Assembly: GCF_029392895.1 (NCBI RefSeq)
Contig: NZ_CP114200.1
Location: 248,001-312,000 of the forward strand
Source of the DNA: Streptomyces sp. 71268
Lineage (GTDB): Bacteria; Actinomycetota; Actinomycetes; Streptomycetales; Streptomycetaceae
Direction of reading: 5' to 3'
DNA: 64,000 bases
Positions 22,567 through 30,813 of the stretch are shown piece by piece. Position numbers and translations under genes: made by a program. The notes below the pieces were generated by a model. It was not told the DNA's origin, ran no database searches, and was given only the letters and a program-made list of their open reading frames with translations. Within the stretch, counting starts at the first letter, position 1; each line of letters begins with the position of its first letter.

Positions 22567-23385
22567 ATGAGCGCGGAGGAGGCGGAGACCCTGGAGCCGG
22601 CCGGCGAGCGGGGGTCGGAGTCGGCGGCGAGCCGTCCGGCGGGGTTGATCGGGGCCGTCGACAACGTGCTGCGCCTGCTGCGCCTGTTCGAGGAGCACCA
22701 GGTGATCCGCGTCAACCAGATCAGCCGCGACATGGGGCTCTCCCGGTCCACCGTGCACCGCCTGCTCTCGACGCTCGGTTACCACGAGTTCGTCGAGCAG
22801 GACACGCACTCGCGCGCGTACCGCCCGGGGCCCGCGCTCGTGGACATCGGCCTGTCCGTGGTGCGGAACATGGACATCCGCACGATGGCGCGCAGCTCGC
22901 TCGTGCGACTGCGGGACGAGACGGACGAGACGGTGCACCTGGCGACGCGGCGCGGCACGCAGATGCTGTACATCGACAGCGTCGAGAGCGAACAGACCGT
23001 GCGGGTCAGCAGTCGGATCGGCTGGAGCCTGCCGGCGCACGCCACGGCGGCGGGCAAGGTGATGCTGGCCGAGCTGAGCGAGGAGCAGTTGGTCGCGCTC
23101 TACCCGTGCGAGCAGCTCGACGCCCCCACCGAACGCGCCCCCGCCACCCGCACGGCGCTGCGCGACCACCTCGACGCGGTGCGCGGGTGCGGGTACGCGG
23201 TCAACCACGCCGAGAGCGAGGACGACGTGAGCGCGGTGGGCGCGGCCATTCGCGACCGCGCCGGCCGGGCCATCGCCGCCCTGGTGGCCACGGCGCCCAA
23301 GTCCCGCGCCGACGAGGAGTGGCTCGCGGCGACGGCGCGGGCCACGCTCCGCGTGGCGTCGGAGCTGACCGCGCGGACGGGGTAG
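22567..23385 (+). CDS. IclR-family transcriptional regulator
   Basis: Regulator of 272 residues. A winged helix-turn-helix at about 28-90 (with the SRDMGLSRSTVHRLLSTL helix pair) is followed by the IclR effector-binding domain (about 105-265), including the usual SLPAHATAAGKVMLA segment. ATG at 22567. A longer open frame extends upstream but has no coding character. The protein is divergent from the aromatic hydroxylase and gentisate dioxygenase genes, and IclR proteins commonly control such operons in response to an aromatic acid. That ligand is inferred. Confidence 0.93.
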   Translation: MSAEEAETLEPAGERGSESAASRPAGLIGAVDNVLRLLRLFEEHQVIRVNQISRDMGLSRSTVHRLLSTLGYHEFVEQDTHSRAYRPGPALVDIGLSVVRNMDIRTMARSSLVRLRDETDETVHLATRRGTQMLYIDSVESEQTVRVSSRIGWSLPAHATAAGKVMLAELSEEQLVALYPCEQLDAPTERAPATRTALRDHLDAVRGCGYAVNHAESEDDVSAVGAAIRDRAGRAIAALVATAPKSRADEEWLAATARATLRVASELTARTG

Positions 23386-23428
23386 CCACACCCGCCCCGC
23401 GCGGCGACGGCGGGCCCGTCGTCGCGGG

Positions 23429-23674
23429 TCAGATAAGGTGCTGAAGGGTCCAGGTGAACTGGTCGCCGCCGACCCACCGGATGACGTCCGGGTCCTCCAG
23501 GTCGAGATGGCGTACGCCAAGTTGCTGGGCGATCTCGATCACGTCCACCACCGACCTGGCCGTTCCGGCCACCTCCCCGCCGACCTCCACCAACCGGAAC
23601 GGTGGGCTGCCCGGCTGCACGGGCAGCACGACGAAACGGGGGGCCGAGATGTGCGGGCTATCACGTTCGGTCAT
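23429..23674 (-). CDS. Small conserved-looking protein of 81 residues, unknown function
   Basis: Short acidic protein, ATG at 23674. It has no membrane segment or signal peptide. The C-terminal half reads DLEDPDVIRWVGGDQFTW, which closely parallels LDDPAVVEWHGGGPDAW in the 78-residue protein encoded about 200 bp away, so the two look like members of one family. Coding bias and the shared motif support it being real. Function not recognised. Confidence 0.6.
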   Translation of the reverse strand: MTERDSPHISAPRFVVLPVQPGSPPFRLVEVGGEVAGTARSVVDVIEIAQQLGVRHLDLEDPDVIRWVGGDQFTWTLQHLI

Positions 23675-23870
23675 GCCTCCACGGTGCCGCCTCTTCGCCA
23701 CTCGCGCACACCGACGAGCGGGCCCCGCGACCAGCCCGTCCCCACGAAGCCGAACCGGCAGGCGCCGACGACCGGCCCCCAGCCGCGCCAGCGACAACCA
23801 AGCGATCACGTGAACCGACCACTACCGCACACCGTGCCCGGCGGGCACGGGCCGGCGGGCGGCGCCGGCC

Positions 23871-24107
23871 TCAGCGCGGGGGCGCGTCCAGCCACGCGTC
23901 GGGGCCCCCGCCGTGCCACTCGACGACCGCGGGGTCGTCCAGCGCGACGCGGTCCTCGGGCAGGCCGGCGCGGCGCATCATCCGCACCACCTCGTCGGGC
24001 TCGACCGCCACCCCCACGTCGCGCCCGTCGATCGTCACCCGGCGCCGCCCGTCCAGCGGCGCGTCCACGACCACGCGCGGCGCCCCGCGCCCATTCGTCT
24101 CGTTCAT
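23871..24107 (-). CDS. Small protein of 78 residues, paralogue of the preceding small gene
   Basis: ATG at 24107. The body holds a VTIDGRDVGVAVEPDEVVRMM segment-like region (about 24-45) and a C-terminal DDPAVVEW-GGGPDAW motif (about 57-73). The same Asp-Asp/Glu-Asp, Trp and Gly-Gly pattern occurs in the 81-residue neighbour on the same strand. No catalytic motif is visible. Function unknown; a small regulatory or binding protein is possible. Confidence 0.55.
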   Translation of the reverse strand: MNETNGRGAPRVVVDAPLDGRRRVTIDGRDVGVAVEPDEVVRMMRRAGLPEDRVALDDPAVVEWHGGGPDAWLDAPPR

Positions 24108-24335
24108 GCCTCCAGCCTGCGATGTCGCGCCAGCACCCGCATCCCGGCGGGCGGCCGGGCCCCACGCGTGCGCGTGCCACCCGCGAGGGCCGTGGCCCGG
24201 GCGCCCAGAGCCGCGCCTTCACGAGTGGCTGGAAAGGCCCGGCCCGCTGATTCACGGCATCCCTCTGGCGGGATTGTCTCCCCTGCTCGGCGCGGCTCGC
24301 GTCGATCACATTCGAACAGTCGTATCATTCTCGAC

Positions 24336-24680
24336 ATGGCCGAAACGTTTGAGTTTCCTCACGATCTTCTGGCAGCCCAGGAGGAGCTGCATCAGGTCCG
24401 TGCCCGGCTGCGGGCGCTCTACGAGCGGTTGCCCTGGTCCGTGGAGCCGGCGCCCGGTTTCAAGGACCAGGACCTGTGGCGCCCCCGCGAACGGCCGGAC
24501 TCCCCGGGCTGGCCCGAGCAGGAGCGTGCCGAGGTGGCCGAGTTGCGCGAGCGCGAGCTCGCGCTGGCCACGACGGTGAGCCAGCATCCGTTCTGGGCCA
24601 CGCTCAGCGGCCCGCGGGTACCGGCCGGGCGCATGGCGCTCAAGCACGCGCACGAGCGGCCGGCGGGCGAGAGCGCCTGA
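24336..24680 (+). CDS. Hypothetical protein of 114 residues, helical and charged
   Basis: ATG at 24336, preceded by an unusually A/T-rich stretch that may hold its promoter. The protein is soluble and charged. Two helical segments (about 10-35 and 62-82) are rich in Leu, Arg and Glu, suggesting a helical hairpin or short coiled coil. A Trp/Pro-rich link joins them. The family was not recognised; similar short proteins are common in Streptomyces near regulatory genes. Confidence 0.55.
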   Translation: MAETFEFPHDLLAAQEELHQVRARLRALYERLPWSVEPAPGFKDQDLWRPRERPDSPGWPEQERAEVAELRERELALATTVSQHPFWATLSGPRVPAGRMALKHAHERPAGESA

Positions 24681-24989
24681 GCCGGCCGCGAAGCTGACCG
24701 CCCCCGCGTCCGGCGCGTGATCGCGGCTGGCGCCGACCCGGGGGCGGTCGGGCGCGAGCGCGCCGTGCCCGGCGATGGGCCGGCAAGCGCGCGTCGCGCG
24801 GGAGGGGGCGAGGGCCGACGCGTCGGCGAGGCCCGGGGGCGGCCCCGTGGGAGGCCGCCACTCAGGGCGGGCCGGGTCGCGGCGCCGGGCGCCCGCCCCC
24901 TGGCGGAGCCCGCGGCAATCGCTCACGCCGCGCGCCGCTGGCCGGCCGTCGGTCCGGCCAGCGGCTGGTGGGCGCTGGACGCGCCCGGG
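24681..24989. other. Gene-free GC-rich spacer
   Basis: Very GC-rich stretch between the 114-residue gene and the LPMO terminator. No supported gene or clear site is visible. Confidence 0.5.
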
Positions 24990-25025
24990 CGGGGCCGGCG
25001 CGCAGGAGGTGACGCGCCGGCCCCG
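24990..25025 (-). terminator. Hairpin after the LPMO gene
   Basis: Perfect 13-bp arms (24990-25002 and 25013-25025) with a 10-nt loop, 20 bp past the LPMO stop codon at 25046. Confidence 0.75.
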
Positions 25026-25045
25026 GGCCCGACGGGCCGGTGGGA

Positions 25046-25963
25046 TCAGGCCGCCGTCTTGCGGCGGCGGAACATGAGGAAGCAGGCCGCCGTGATGCCC
25101 ACGGCCGCCGCGCCCGCGATGGTCTGCGGGACCGCGCTGTCGTCGCCGGCCGCGGCGGCGGTGTTCTCGGCGTTCAGGGCGACCTTGCCGTCCTGGGCGG
25201 CGAGCTTGTTGGACGCGGCCTGCTCGCCGGGCAGGTCGCCGCCGTGGCCGTGGTGGGTCACGGTCGACTTGTCGGCACCCGCGTCGATCTCCTTCTGGGT
25301 CGGCGCCTGGGCCGCGACCTGCGCGGCCTTGCCGAAGACGACGTCGGAGCAGCTGTAGAAGGCCTCGGCGCTGTCGTTGCGCTGCCAGACCTTGTAGAGC
25401 ATGTGCCGGCCGCTGCGCTCGGGCAGGGTGCCGGAGAACTCGTACCAGCCACTGGGCGCGGTCCGGGCGGTGCCGGCCTTGGCGACCGGAGCGGTCTCCA
25501 GGTCAGACCACTTGAGGGGCTTGGTGGGGTCGTAGCCCGGCTTGGTGATGTACACGGTCATGGTGCCGGGGTGGGCGGCGGTGACGCGGTAGCGGAAGTT
25601 GATCGCCCCGGAGGAGACCTGGGTCGCGGGCCAGTCGGTACGGGCCCAGTCGAGCGCCTTGTACTTCTCACGGTTGGCCGAGCACAACTTGCCATCCGGG
25701 ATCAGCTTCTGGTGCTGGCCGTTGGCGTTGGCGATGTTCACCTCGTTCCAGTCGTAGAGCGGCTGGGTGCCGCTCGTCGCGACGAGGTCCTTGCACACCT
25801 GCGTCTTCGGGTTTTCCGGGCCCTCGGCGTAGCAGGTGGCGACGCGGCTGACCGGGCCGAACATCGTGCCGTGGGCACTGGCCTGACCGGGCGTGAAGGT
25901 CACGAGCAGCGCGGAGGCGGCACCGACCGCGCCCAGGGAGGCGGCCTTGCGTCGAGCGGACAT
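25046..25963 (-). CDS. AA10 lytic polysaccharide monooxygenase with C-terminal membrane anchor
   Basis: Copper enzyme that cleaves chitin or cellulose oxidatively outside the cell. The protein has 305 residues from ATG 25963, chosen because GGAG lies 6 bases before it (an ATG 12 bases upstream is possible). The signal peptide (1-30) ends in ASA just before His31, the N-terminal histidine brace residue; His131 in the AAHPG stretch fits the second copper ligand. Cysteines at the expected AA10 positions and SCSDVVFG near the domain end agree. No carbohydrate-binding module follows. Instead there is a low-complexity linker, a hydrophobic helix (about 275-297) and an RRRK tail, so the enzyme is probably held at the cell surface. 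A DasR-like operator lies upstream. Substrate is not certain. Confidence 0.9.
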   Translation of the reverse strand: MSARRKAASLGAVGAASALLVTFTPGQASAHGTMFGPVSRVATCYAEGPENPKTQVCKDLVATSGTQPLYDWNEVNIANANGQHQKLIPDGKLCSANREKYKALDWARTDWPATQVSSGAINFRYRVTAAHPGTMTVYITKPGYDPTKPLKWSDLETAPVAKAGTARTAPSGWYEFSGTLPERSGRHMLYKVWQRNDSAEAFYSCSDVVFGKAAQVAAQAPTQKEIDAGADKSTVTHHGHGGDLPGEQAASNKLAAQDGKVALNAENTAAAAGDDSAVPQTIAGAAAVGITAACFLMFRRRKTAA

Positions 25964-25975
25964 CGGGGGCTCCAT

Positions 25976-26599
25976 TCTCCAACTTGGGGGGAACACAAGT
26001 GAAAAACGATCTAAGGCAGGGGACATCGCACAGCCCCCGGGGGCGCGGCGCGCTGGGACGCAGCACGTCGCGGCTTCCCGGAGGTCACTCAGAGGCAGGG
26101 TCGCATTGGCCTAGACCATCCACAAGAGTCGTGCACATGGCAATCCGGATGGGTCCTCCGGCGGCTGAATCTTTGCGCCCGCTTCACGGCCGACGCGAAG
26201 ACCGTGCCCACCACACCGACTTCGCGGAGATTTCCGCACGCCAACCGGTACGCCCCGGTCCGCTCCCGACCTCCGGGGCCAGCCCCACGACGGCGACTGA
26301 TCGTTCGTTAGGTGACGCACGGGTCGCCTCATGTTGACGCATAAACGACGTGCCCCGGGCCCGTACCGACCCCCTCGCGCCGCCCACTTCCCGAACCCGC
26401 CCACGCCGCTGGCCAGGCGCACAACGCTCGGGCGCCGCGCCGACCGGGCCGCGCCAACGCGCTCGGGCAAGCCGGGCCGTGCGAGGCTACGCGAAGGGAC
26501 CGGCCCGACCCCCGCGCGGCGCCAGGCGCGGGCTCGCGCTTCGAGTCACCCGCGCCGGGCCGGAGGCGGGCGGGGCGACGGGGCGGCGACAATGGGGGG
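25976..26599. other. Gene-free region between the divergent LPMO and ychJ-like genes
   Basis: More than 600 bp with no supported gene. It contains the DasR-like site at 26105-26120 and must carry both promoters. The remaining open frames are Arg/Pro-rich artefacts of GC content. Confidence 0.5.
26105..26120. promoter_or_regulatory. DasR-like operator (dre) upstream of the LPMO gene
   Basis: ATTGGCCTAGACCATC matches 12 of 16 positions of the Streptomyces dre consensus as I remember it (ACTGGTCTAGACCAGT) and keeps the CTAGACCA core. It lies 142 bp before the LPMO start. DasR links chitin and N-acetylglucosamine use to antibiotic production. Confidence 0.6.
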
Positions 26600-27046
26600 A
26601 TGGCCAAGAAGAGCGCGCGCCGGCGACCGGCGACCGGACCGAACACCGAGCCCCGGGTGGGACCCGCGTCCCCGTGCCCCTGCGGGCTGGCCGCCTCCTA
26701 CGACGCGTGCTGCGGCAGCCTGCACACCGGGCGCACCACGGCCGCCACCGCGGAGCGGCTGATGCGCTCGCGCTACAGCGCGTTCGTCGTGCGCGACGCC
26801 GCGTACCTGTTGCGGAGCTGGCACTCCAGCACCCGTCCCGACGACATCAGCTTCGAGCCGGCCCAACGGTGGACCGGCCTGGAGGTCCTGCACACCACGG
26901 GGGGCACCGCCTTCCACACCGACGGCACCGTCGAGTTCCGGGCACACTTCACGGTGCGCGGCCACGACCACAGCCAGCACGAGCTGAGCCACTTCGTACG
27001 CGAGGACGGGCACTGGGTGTATCTGAGCGCCGCCGAAGACCGCTGA
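26600..27046 (+). CDS. YchJ/UPF0225 family protein with SEC-C-type zinc motif
   Basis: Protein of 148 residues from ATG 26600. The N-terminal CPCG...CC cluster (about 26-39) is the SEC-C-like zinc-binding motif, followed by the family signature TAERLMRSRYSAFV and a NTF2-like alpha/beta domain to the end. The basic N-terminal tail is usual. Biochemical function is not established for the family. It converges on the methyltransferase gene at 27094. Confidence 0.9.
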   Translation: MAKKSARRRPATGPNTEPRVGPASPCPCGLAASYDACCGSLHTGRTTAATAERLMRSRYSAFVVRDAAYLLRSWHSSTRPDDISFEPAQRWTGLEVLHTTGGTAFHTDGTVEFRAHFTVRGHDHSQHELSHFVREDGHWVYLSAAEDR

Positions 27047-27093
27047 CGGCCCACCTCGCCGGCGGGGAGGCCCCGCGAGCGGCCCCCGCGCCG

Positions 27094-28044
27094 TCAGGGC
27101 TTGCGGGCCACCGCGCCGTACATCGACACGTCGGCGTCCGGGACCCGGGCGCCGGCGCCCGGGTCGGGGCGCCAGCGGTGGATCGGCGCCACGCCGGGGT
27201 CGACCAGTTCGAGCCCGTCGAAGAAGCGCTCGGCATCGGCTTTGGTGCCCTGCCGCAGGGCGACGCCCGACTGGCGGTAGACCTCGGCCGCGCGGGCCAT
27301 CCGCGCGGGATCGAAGTCCGTGGTCGCGTAGGACAGCGCCAGGTACGAACCGGCGGGCAGGGGCCGCAGCAGCTCGCGCACGATCGCGTACGGGTCGTGC
27401 CCCGGCGGCAGGAAGTGCAGCACGGAGATCAGCGTCAGCGCCACCGGCCGGGTCAGGTCGAGCGTCTCGCGCACCTCCTGGGAGGCCATGATGGCCGCGG
27501 GGTCGCGCAGGTCGCCGTGGAGGTAGCTGGTGCGTCCCTGCGGGGTGCTGCGCAGCAGGGCGTGCGCGTGGGCCAGCACGATGGGGTCGTTGTCCACGTA
27601 GACGACCCGTGCCTCGGGCACCGCCCCCTGGGCGACCTGGTGCAGGTTGGGCTCGGTGGGGATGCCGGTGCCGATGTCGAGGAACTGGGTGACGCCGGCC
27701 GTCCGGGTGAGGTGTTCGACGGCCCGGTGCAGGAAGGCCCGGTTGGTGCGGGCGATCGTACGGGCCGTCGGCAGGACCTCCAGGACGCGCTCGGCCGCTT
27801 CCCAGTCGGCCGGGTAGTTGTCCTTGCCGCCGAGGAAGTAGTCGTACATCCGCGCCGCGTGGGCCCGCCCGTAGGTGGCGCCGGGGCCCTGGGGGGCGGG
27901 GGCCTTGGGGGGTGGCAGCGGCGCCTGTTCGGTGGCGAGCGCCGACTCCGCCGCGGCGACCGGCGTGGCCTGGTGGCCGGGTGGGGCGGCAGCGGGCGGG
28001 GCGTCCTGCTCGGTGGTCCGCGGCGGCTCGTGCGTCACCGTCAT
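27094..28044 (-). CDS. DUF574-family SAM-dependent methyltransferase
   Basis: Protein of 316 residues: a Pro/Ala-rich tail of about 55 residues and then the DUF574 methyltransferase fold, recognised by RMYDYFLGGKDNYPAD near 66-81, FLDIGTGIPT near 122 (SAM site), VYVDNDPIVLAHA near 148 and ISVLHFLPP near 207. ATG at 28044 overlaps the stop of the XRE regulator by 4 bases (ATGA), so the two are translationally coupled. This pairing is frequent in Streptomyces, where many copies of both families occur. Substrate unknown. Confidence 0.92.
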   Translation of the reverse strand: MTVTHEPPRTTEQDAPPAAAPPGHQATPVAAAESALATEQAPLPPPKAPAPQGPGATYGRAHAARMYDYFLGGKDNYPADWEAAERVLEVLPTARTIARTNRAFLHRAVEHLTRTAGVTQFLDIGTGIPTEPNLHQVAQGAVPEARVVYVDNDPIVLAHAHALLRSTPQGRTSYLHGDLRDPAAIMASQEVRETLDLTRPVALTLISVLHFLPPGHDPYAIVRELLRPLPAGSYLALSYATTDFDPARMARAAEVYRQSGVALRQGTKADAERFFDGLELVDPGVAPIHRWRPDPGAGARVPDADVSMYGAVARKP

Positions 28045-28940
28045 CCTCCAGGGCCGTGGGGGGCGTCGCTCCAGTGTGCGTGAAGCTCCCCCAGCCGGTC
28101 GCGCGAGGCACTCGCCTGGAGGGCCTGGGCACACAGGTGGTCCAAGGCCGCCTGGTAGCGCGCGACGTGCTCGCGCTTGGTGTCGATGCTCGGCGCGGTG
28201 AGCCCGTTCTCGCTGGAGACGATGTCGGGCAGCTCGCGCGCCCGGACCCGGAAGACGGTGAAGGCCCCGGCCCCGGCGGCGACGTGCGGGCCGAGTTCGT
28301 ACGGCATGAGCTGCAGGGTCACGTGGGGTAGCGCGGAGAGTTCGAGGAGGCGCGCGACCTGGTCGCCCATGACCTTGGGGCCGCCGACCGGCCAGCGCAG
28401 CACGGTCTCGTCGAGCACGATCCACAGCCGTGGGGGTTCCGCGCGGCGCAGCAGCGCCTGCCGTCGCATGCGCAGCTCCACGCGGCGCTCGGTGCGCTCC
28501 GGGTCGGGCGCGGTGAGCGGGTCGTCGGCGTGCAGCAGGGCCCGGGCGTACTCCTCGGTCTGGAGCAGGTCGGGCACGTGTTGCGGAGCGTAGCCGCGTA
28601 TGAGCTGGGCGGCCTCGTCGAGCCCGATGCGAGTGCGCAGCCACTCGGGGGCCACGTCCCGGTAGGGGTGCCACCAGCTCGGCTGGCTGGCCTCGTCCGC
28701 GAGGCGCTGGACGGCCTCGGCCTTCTCGCGCGCGGTCACGCCGTAGCAGTCGAGGAGCGCCATCAGGGACGCGCGCAGATAGCGCGTGGCCTGGCCGGCC
28801 TCCATGCGCCGGATCGTCGCCTCGCTGACTCCCACCGCCTTGGCCGCTTCCAGGTACGACCTGCCCGCGCTCTCGCGGAGCTCCTTGAGCTGGGCTCCCA
28901 GGATCTGTCGAAGCACCTCTGGGGGATCGCCGGCGGCCAA
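28041..28940 (-). CDS. XRE-family regulator with DUF5753 sensor domain
   Basis: DNA-binding protein of 299 residues: helix-turn-helix at about 8-65 (LKELRESAGRSYLEAAKAV...SEATIRRME), then a DUF5753 domain to the C terminus. I chose TTG at 28940 because GAGGAGG lies 6 bases upstream; an ATG at 28988 would place an operator-like repeat inside the gene. In Streptomyces this family (for example BldB/WhiJ-linked systems) works with small partners encoded nearby; here the partner is the overlapping DUF574 methyltransferase. Autoregulation through the TTGCA repeats at 28961-28984 is inferred. Confidence 0.88.
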   Translation of the reverse strand: MAAGDPPEVLRQILGAQLKELRESAGRSYLEAAKAVGVSEATIRRMEAGQATRYLRASLMALLDCYGVTAREKAEAVQRLADEASQPSWWHPYRDVAPEWLRTRIGLDEAAQLIRGYAPQHVPDLLQTEEYARALLHADDPLTAPDPERTERRVELRMRRQALLRRAEPPRLWIVLDETVLRWPVGGPKVMGDQVARLLELSALPHVTLQLMPYELGPHVAAGAGAFTVFRVRARELPDIVSSENGLTAPSIDTKREHVARYQAALDHLCAQALQASASRDRLGELHAHWSDAPHGPGG

Positions 28941-28960
28941 TCCGTCCCTCCTCGCTGAAC

Positions 28961-28984
28961 TGCAATTTGCAAACTGGACTTGCA
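28961..28984. promoter_or_regulatory. TTGCA-repeat operator before the XRE gene
   Basis: TGCAATTTGCA (28961-28971) is a near-perfect palindrome, followed by TTTGCAAA overlap and another TTGCA at 28980-28984. It is AT-rich in a GC-rich setting and sits 20-45 bp before the proposed TTG start. An autoregulatory site is inferred. Confidence 0.5.
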
Positions 28985-29151
28985 TTCTGACTTTTTCCCT
29001 CACCATAGTGGGTGGTGGTCTGGAGCACACGAGATGGAGACGCACGCACCCGCCAGGCCCCGCGCCCGCCGTTCCGGACGGGCTCACCCACTCACGCGCC
29101 TTCCCCCAGCGGCAGTGACCACCCGCCTACGGGAAGGCTCCCGGAGGACAC

Positions 29152-29781
29152 ATGGCCCGCTATCCCGCCCGAGAGCGGCTGGCGCATTGGTTCTCGCAGG
29201 GCGGCCACCCGCGCCGACCAGCGCTGACCCCCGAACGGGCCGACGCAGCCGAACGGTGGATCAGCGCTTCGCATCCACGCCCCGAACGGCTCGCGGCCGA
29301 ATGGCAGCGCCCGCCGCGGAACACCGCGCTGGTGCCCGCCGGCTGCGGCTGGGACGCCGTCGCCGTGCCCTGCACGCTGGCCGCGGCGGCCGCCGACGAG
29401 CTGACCGCGGAGCAGCGCGCCGACCTGGAGGGCGTACCGCTGCTGTGCGATCTGGACTGCCAGCTCGTCTACATCCCCGTCGCCCTCGGCAGCGCCGACC
29501 GCTGGGGCGACCCGGCCGTCACGGTGCTCAGCCACGACGACTGGCTGGTGATGCCCCACCCGCGCCATCCGCCGGCCGGGCACCGTGCCCTGTGGCTCTC
29601 GCTGCCGGACGGCAGTGGGCGGCTGGCCGACGTGCGCGTGCTGCGCCTGGCCGTCGCGCAGGCCCGCGCCCGGCAGCGCGCCGCACGCCCGCTGGTACAC
29701 ACGGCCCCCCGCGCCTACGTGCCGCGGGGACCGGTTCCGCCGCAGCGCACCGCCGGCTGCGGCGAACTGGGCTACCGCTAG
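29152..29781 (+). CDS. Hypothetical protein of 209 residues
   Basis: ATG at 29152 has GGAGG 9 bases before it. The protein is soluble. A central segment (ALVPAGCGWDAVAVP, about 58-72) resembles the N-terminal domain of phage-like bifunctional primase/polymerase proteins found in Streptomyces, but this is weak. A basic C-terminal part (about 165-195) could bind nucleic acid. It stands alone between the XRE operon and a LysR gene. Function not assigned. Confidence 0.65.
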   Translation: MARYPARERLAHWFSQGGHPRRPALTPERADAAERWISASHPRPERLAAEWQRPPRNTALVPAGCGWDAVAVPCTLAAAAADELTAEQRADLEGVPLLCDLDCQLVYIPVALGSADRWGDPAVTVLSHDDWLVMPHPRHPPAGHRALWLSLPDGSGRLADVRVLRLAVAQARARQRAARPLVHTAPRAYVPRGPVPPQRTAGCGELGYR

Positions 29782-29801
29782 CGTCCGCGTCCTCGGGGCG
29801 C

Positions 29802-30713
29802 TCACCGGTTGACCAGGGGCCCCAGCTCCTGGGCCAGGGCGATGGTGAGGGCACGGAAGACGCGTACCTCCGGGTTGGTGTCGTTGGACCGGACAGCGAG
29901 GCAACTGTTCTCCCACGGCGCGTCGAGTACCGGCACGTACACCGCGCCCGGCCATCCGTAGTACCGCGCGAACGACTTGAGCCCCGAGCCGGCCGCGCGC
30001 CCGGTGATGACGCCGGTCAGCACCTCCTGTGGGGTGAGCGCGAAGTCCCTGCTGCGGCGCTGCGCCTCGTCGTTGAAGTAGAGGTAGTCGGCGAAGGGGC
30101 GCGGGGTGTGCGACGGCAGCCGGAAGAAGGGCAGGTCCGCGATGTCCGCCACGCGCACGCCGCTGGTGCGGGCGTCCGCCAGCGGTGACGCCTCGGGGAC
30201 GACCACGATCCGCTGCTCGGTGGTCAGGACGTCGGCCGTGACCCGCTCGTCGTCCGGCATGGGGCGTACGAACGCCACGTCCACGCTGTCCTCGACCAGC
30301 GCCGTGACGTGCTCGGTGAAGTCGAGTTGCCGCAGTTCGACGGGGACTTCGGGCCGGGCGCGCCGGTAGGCGTTGATCGCGGCCGGCGTCAGCTCCGCCG
30401 AGCCGTGCCCCATGATCCCCACCCGGAGCGGGCGGACGACGTCGGCCTCCTTCTTGTCCTGGACCAGTTCGGCCATGTCGTCCATGGCGGCGTTCGCCGC
30501 GGCGAGCAGCCCGCGGGCGTGGCCGACCAGCCGGGCGCCGGCCGGGGTCAGGGAGACCGGGTTGCGGTGCAGCAGCCGGGTGCCCACCTCGCTCTCCAGG
30601 CGCCGCACGTGCTGGGTGACGGCGGGTGGGGAGAGAAAGAGCCGAGCCGCGGCCCGCCCGAAATGTCCCTCCTCGACAACCGCCAGGAACGACGACAGCA
30701 GGCGAAGGTCCAT
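29802..30713 (-). CDS. LysR-family transcriptional regulator
   Basis: LysR-type regulator of 303 residues. The N-terminal winged helix (1-60) has the usual HFGRAAARLFLSPPAVTQHVRRLE pattern in family form, and the C-terminal periplasmic-binding-protein-like sensor starts near residue 90 (PLRVGIMG). ATG at 30713 is chosen as the standard family start; ATG 30725 is possible. It is divergent from an MFS exporter gene across 100 bp holding a clear LysR-type palindrome, so it most likely controls that exporter and itself. Ligand unknown. Confidence 0.93.
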   Translation of the reverse strand: MDLRLLSSFLAVVEEGHFGRAAARLFLSPPAVTQHVRRLESEVGTRLLHRNPVSLTPAGARLVGHARGLLAAANAAMDDMAELVQDKKEADVVRPLRVGIMGHGSAELTPAAINAYRRARPEVPVELRQLDFTEHVTALVEDSVDVAFVRPMPDDERVTADVLTTEQRIVVVPEASPLADARTSGVRVADIADLPFFRLPSHTPRPFADYLYFNDEAQRRSRDFALTPQEVLTGVITGRAAGSGLKSFARYYGWPGAVYVPVLDAPWENSCLAVRSNDTNPEVRVFRALTIALAQELGPLVNR

Positions 30714-30750
30714 ACCGGCAACCATAGAGAGGTCCCGGTCCGTGCGACGA

Positions 30751-30777
30751 CCCGCCTTCACCATTCGTGAAGGCGGG
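30751..30777. promoter_or_regulatory. LysR-type operator between lysR and mfs genes
   Basis: Perfect 11-bp arms (30751-30761 and 30767-30777) with a 5-nt centre. The inner part TCACCATTCGTGA fits the T-N11-A LysR box. It lies 37 bp before the MFS start and 38 bp before the LysR start. Confidence 0.7.
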
Positions 30778-30813
30778 CGGCGCGAACGCACGCGCACCCG
30801 TACAACTGAGCGC

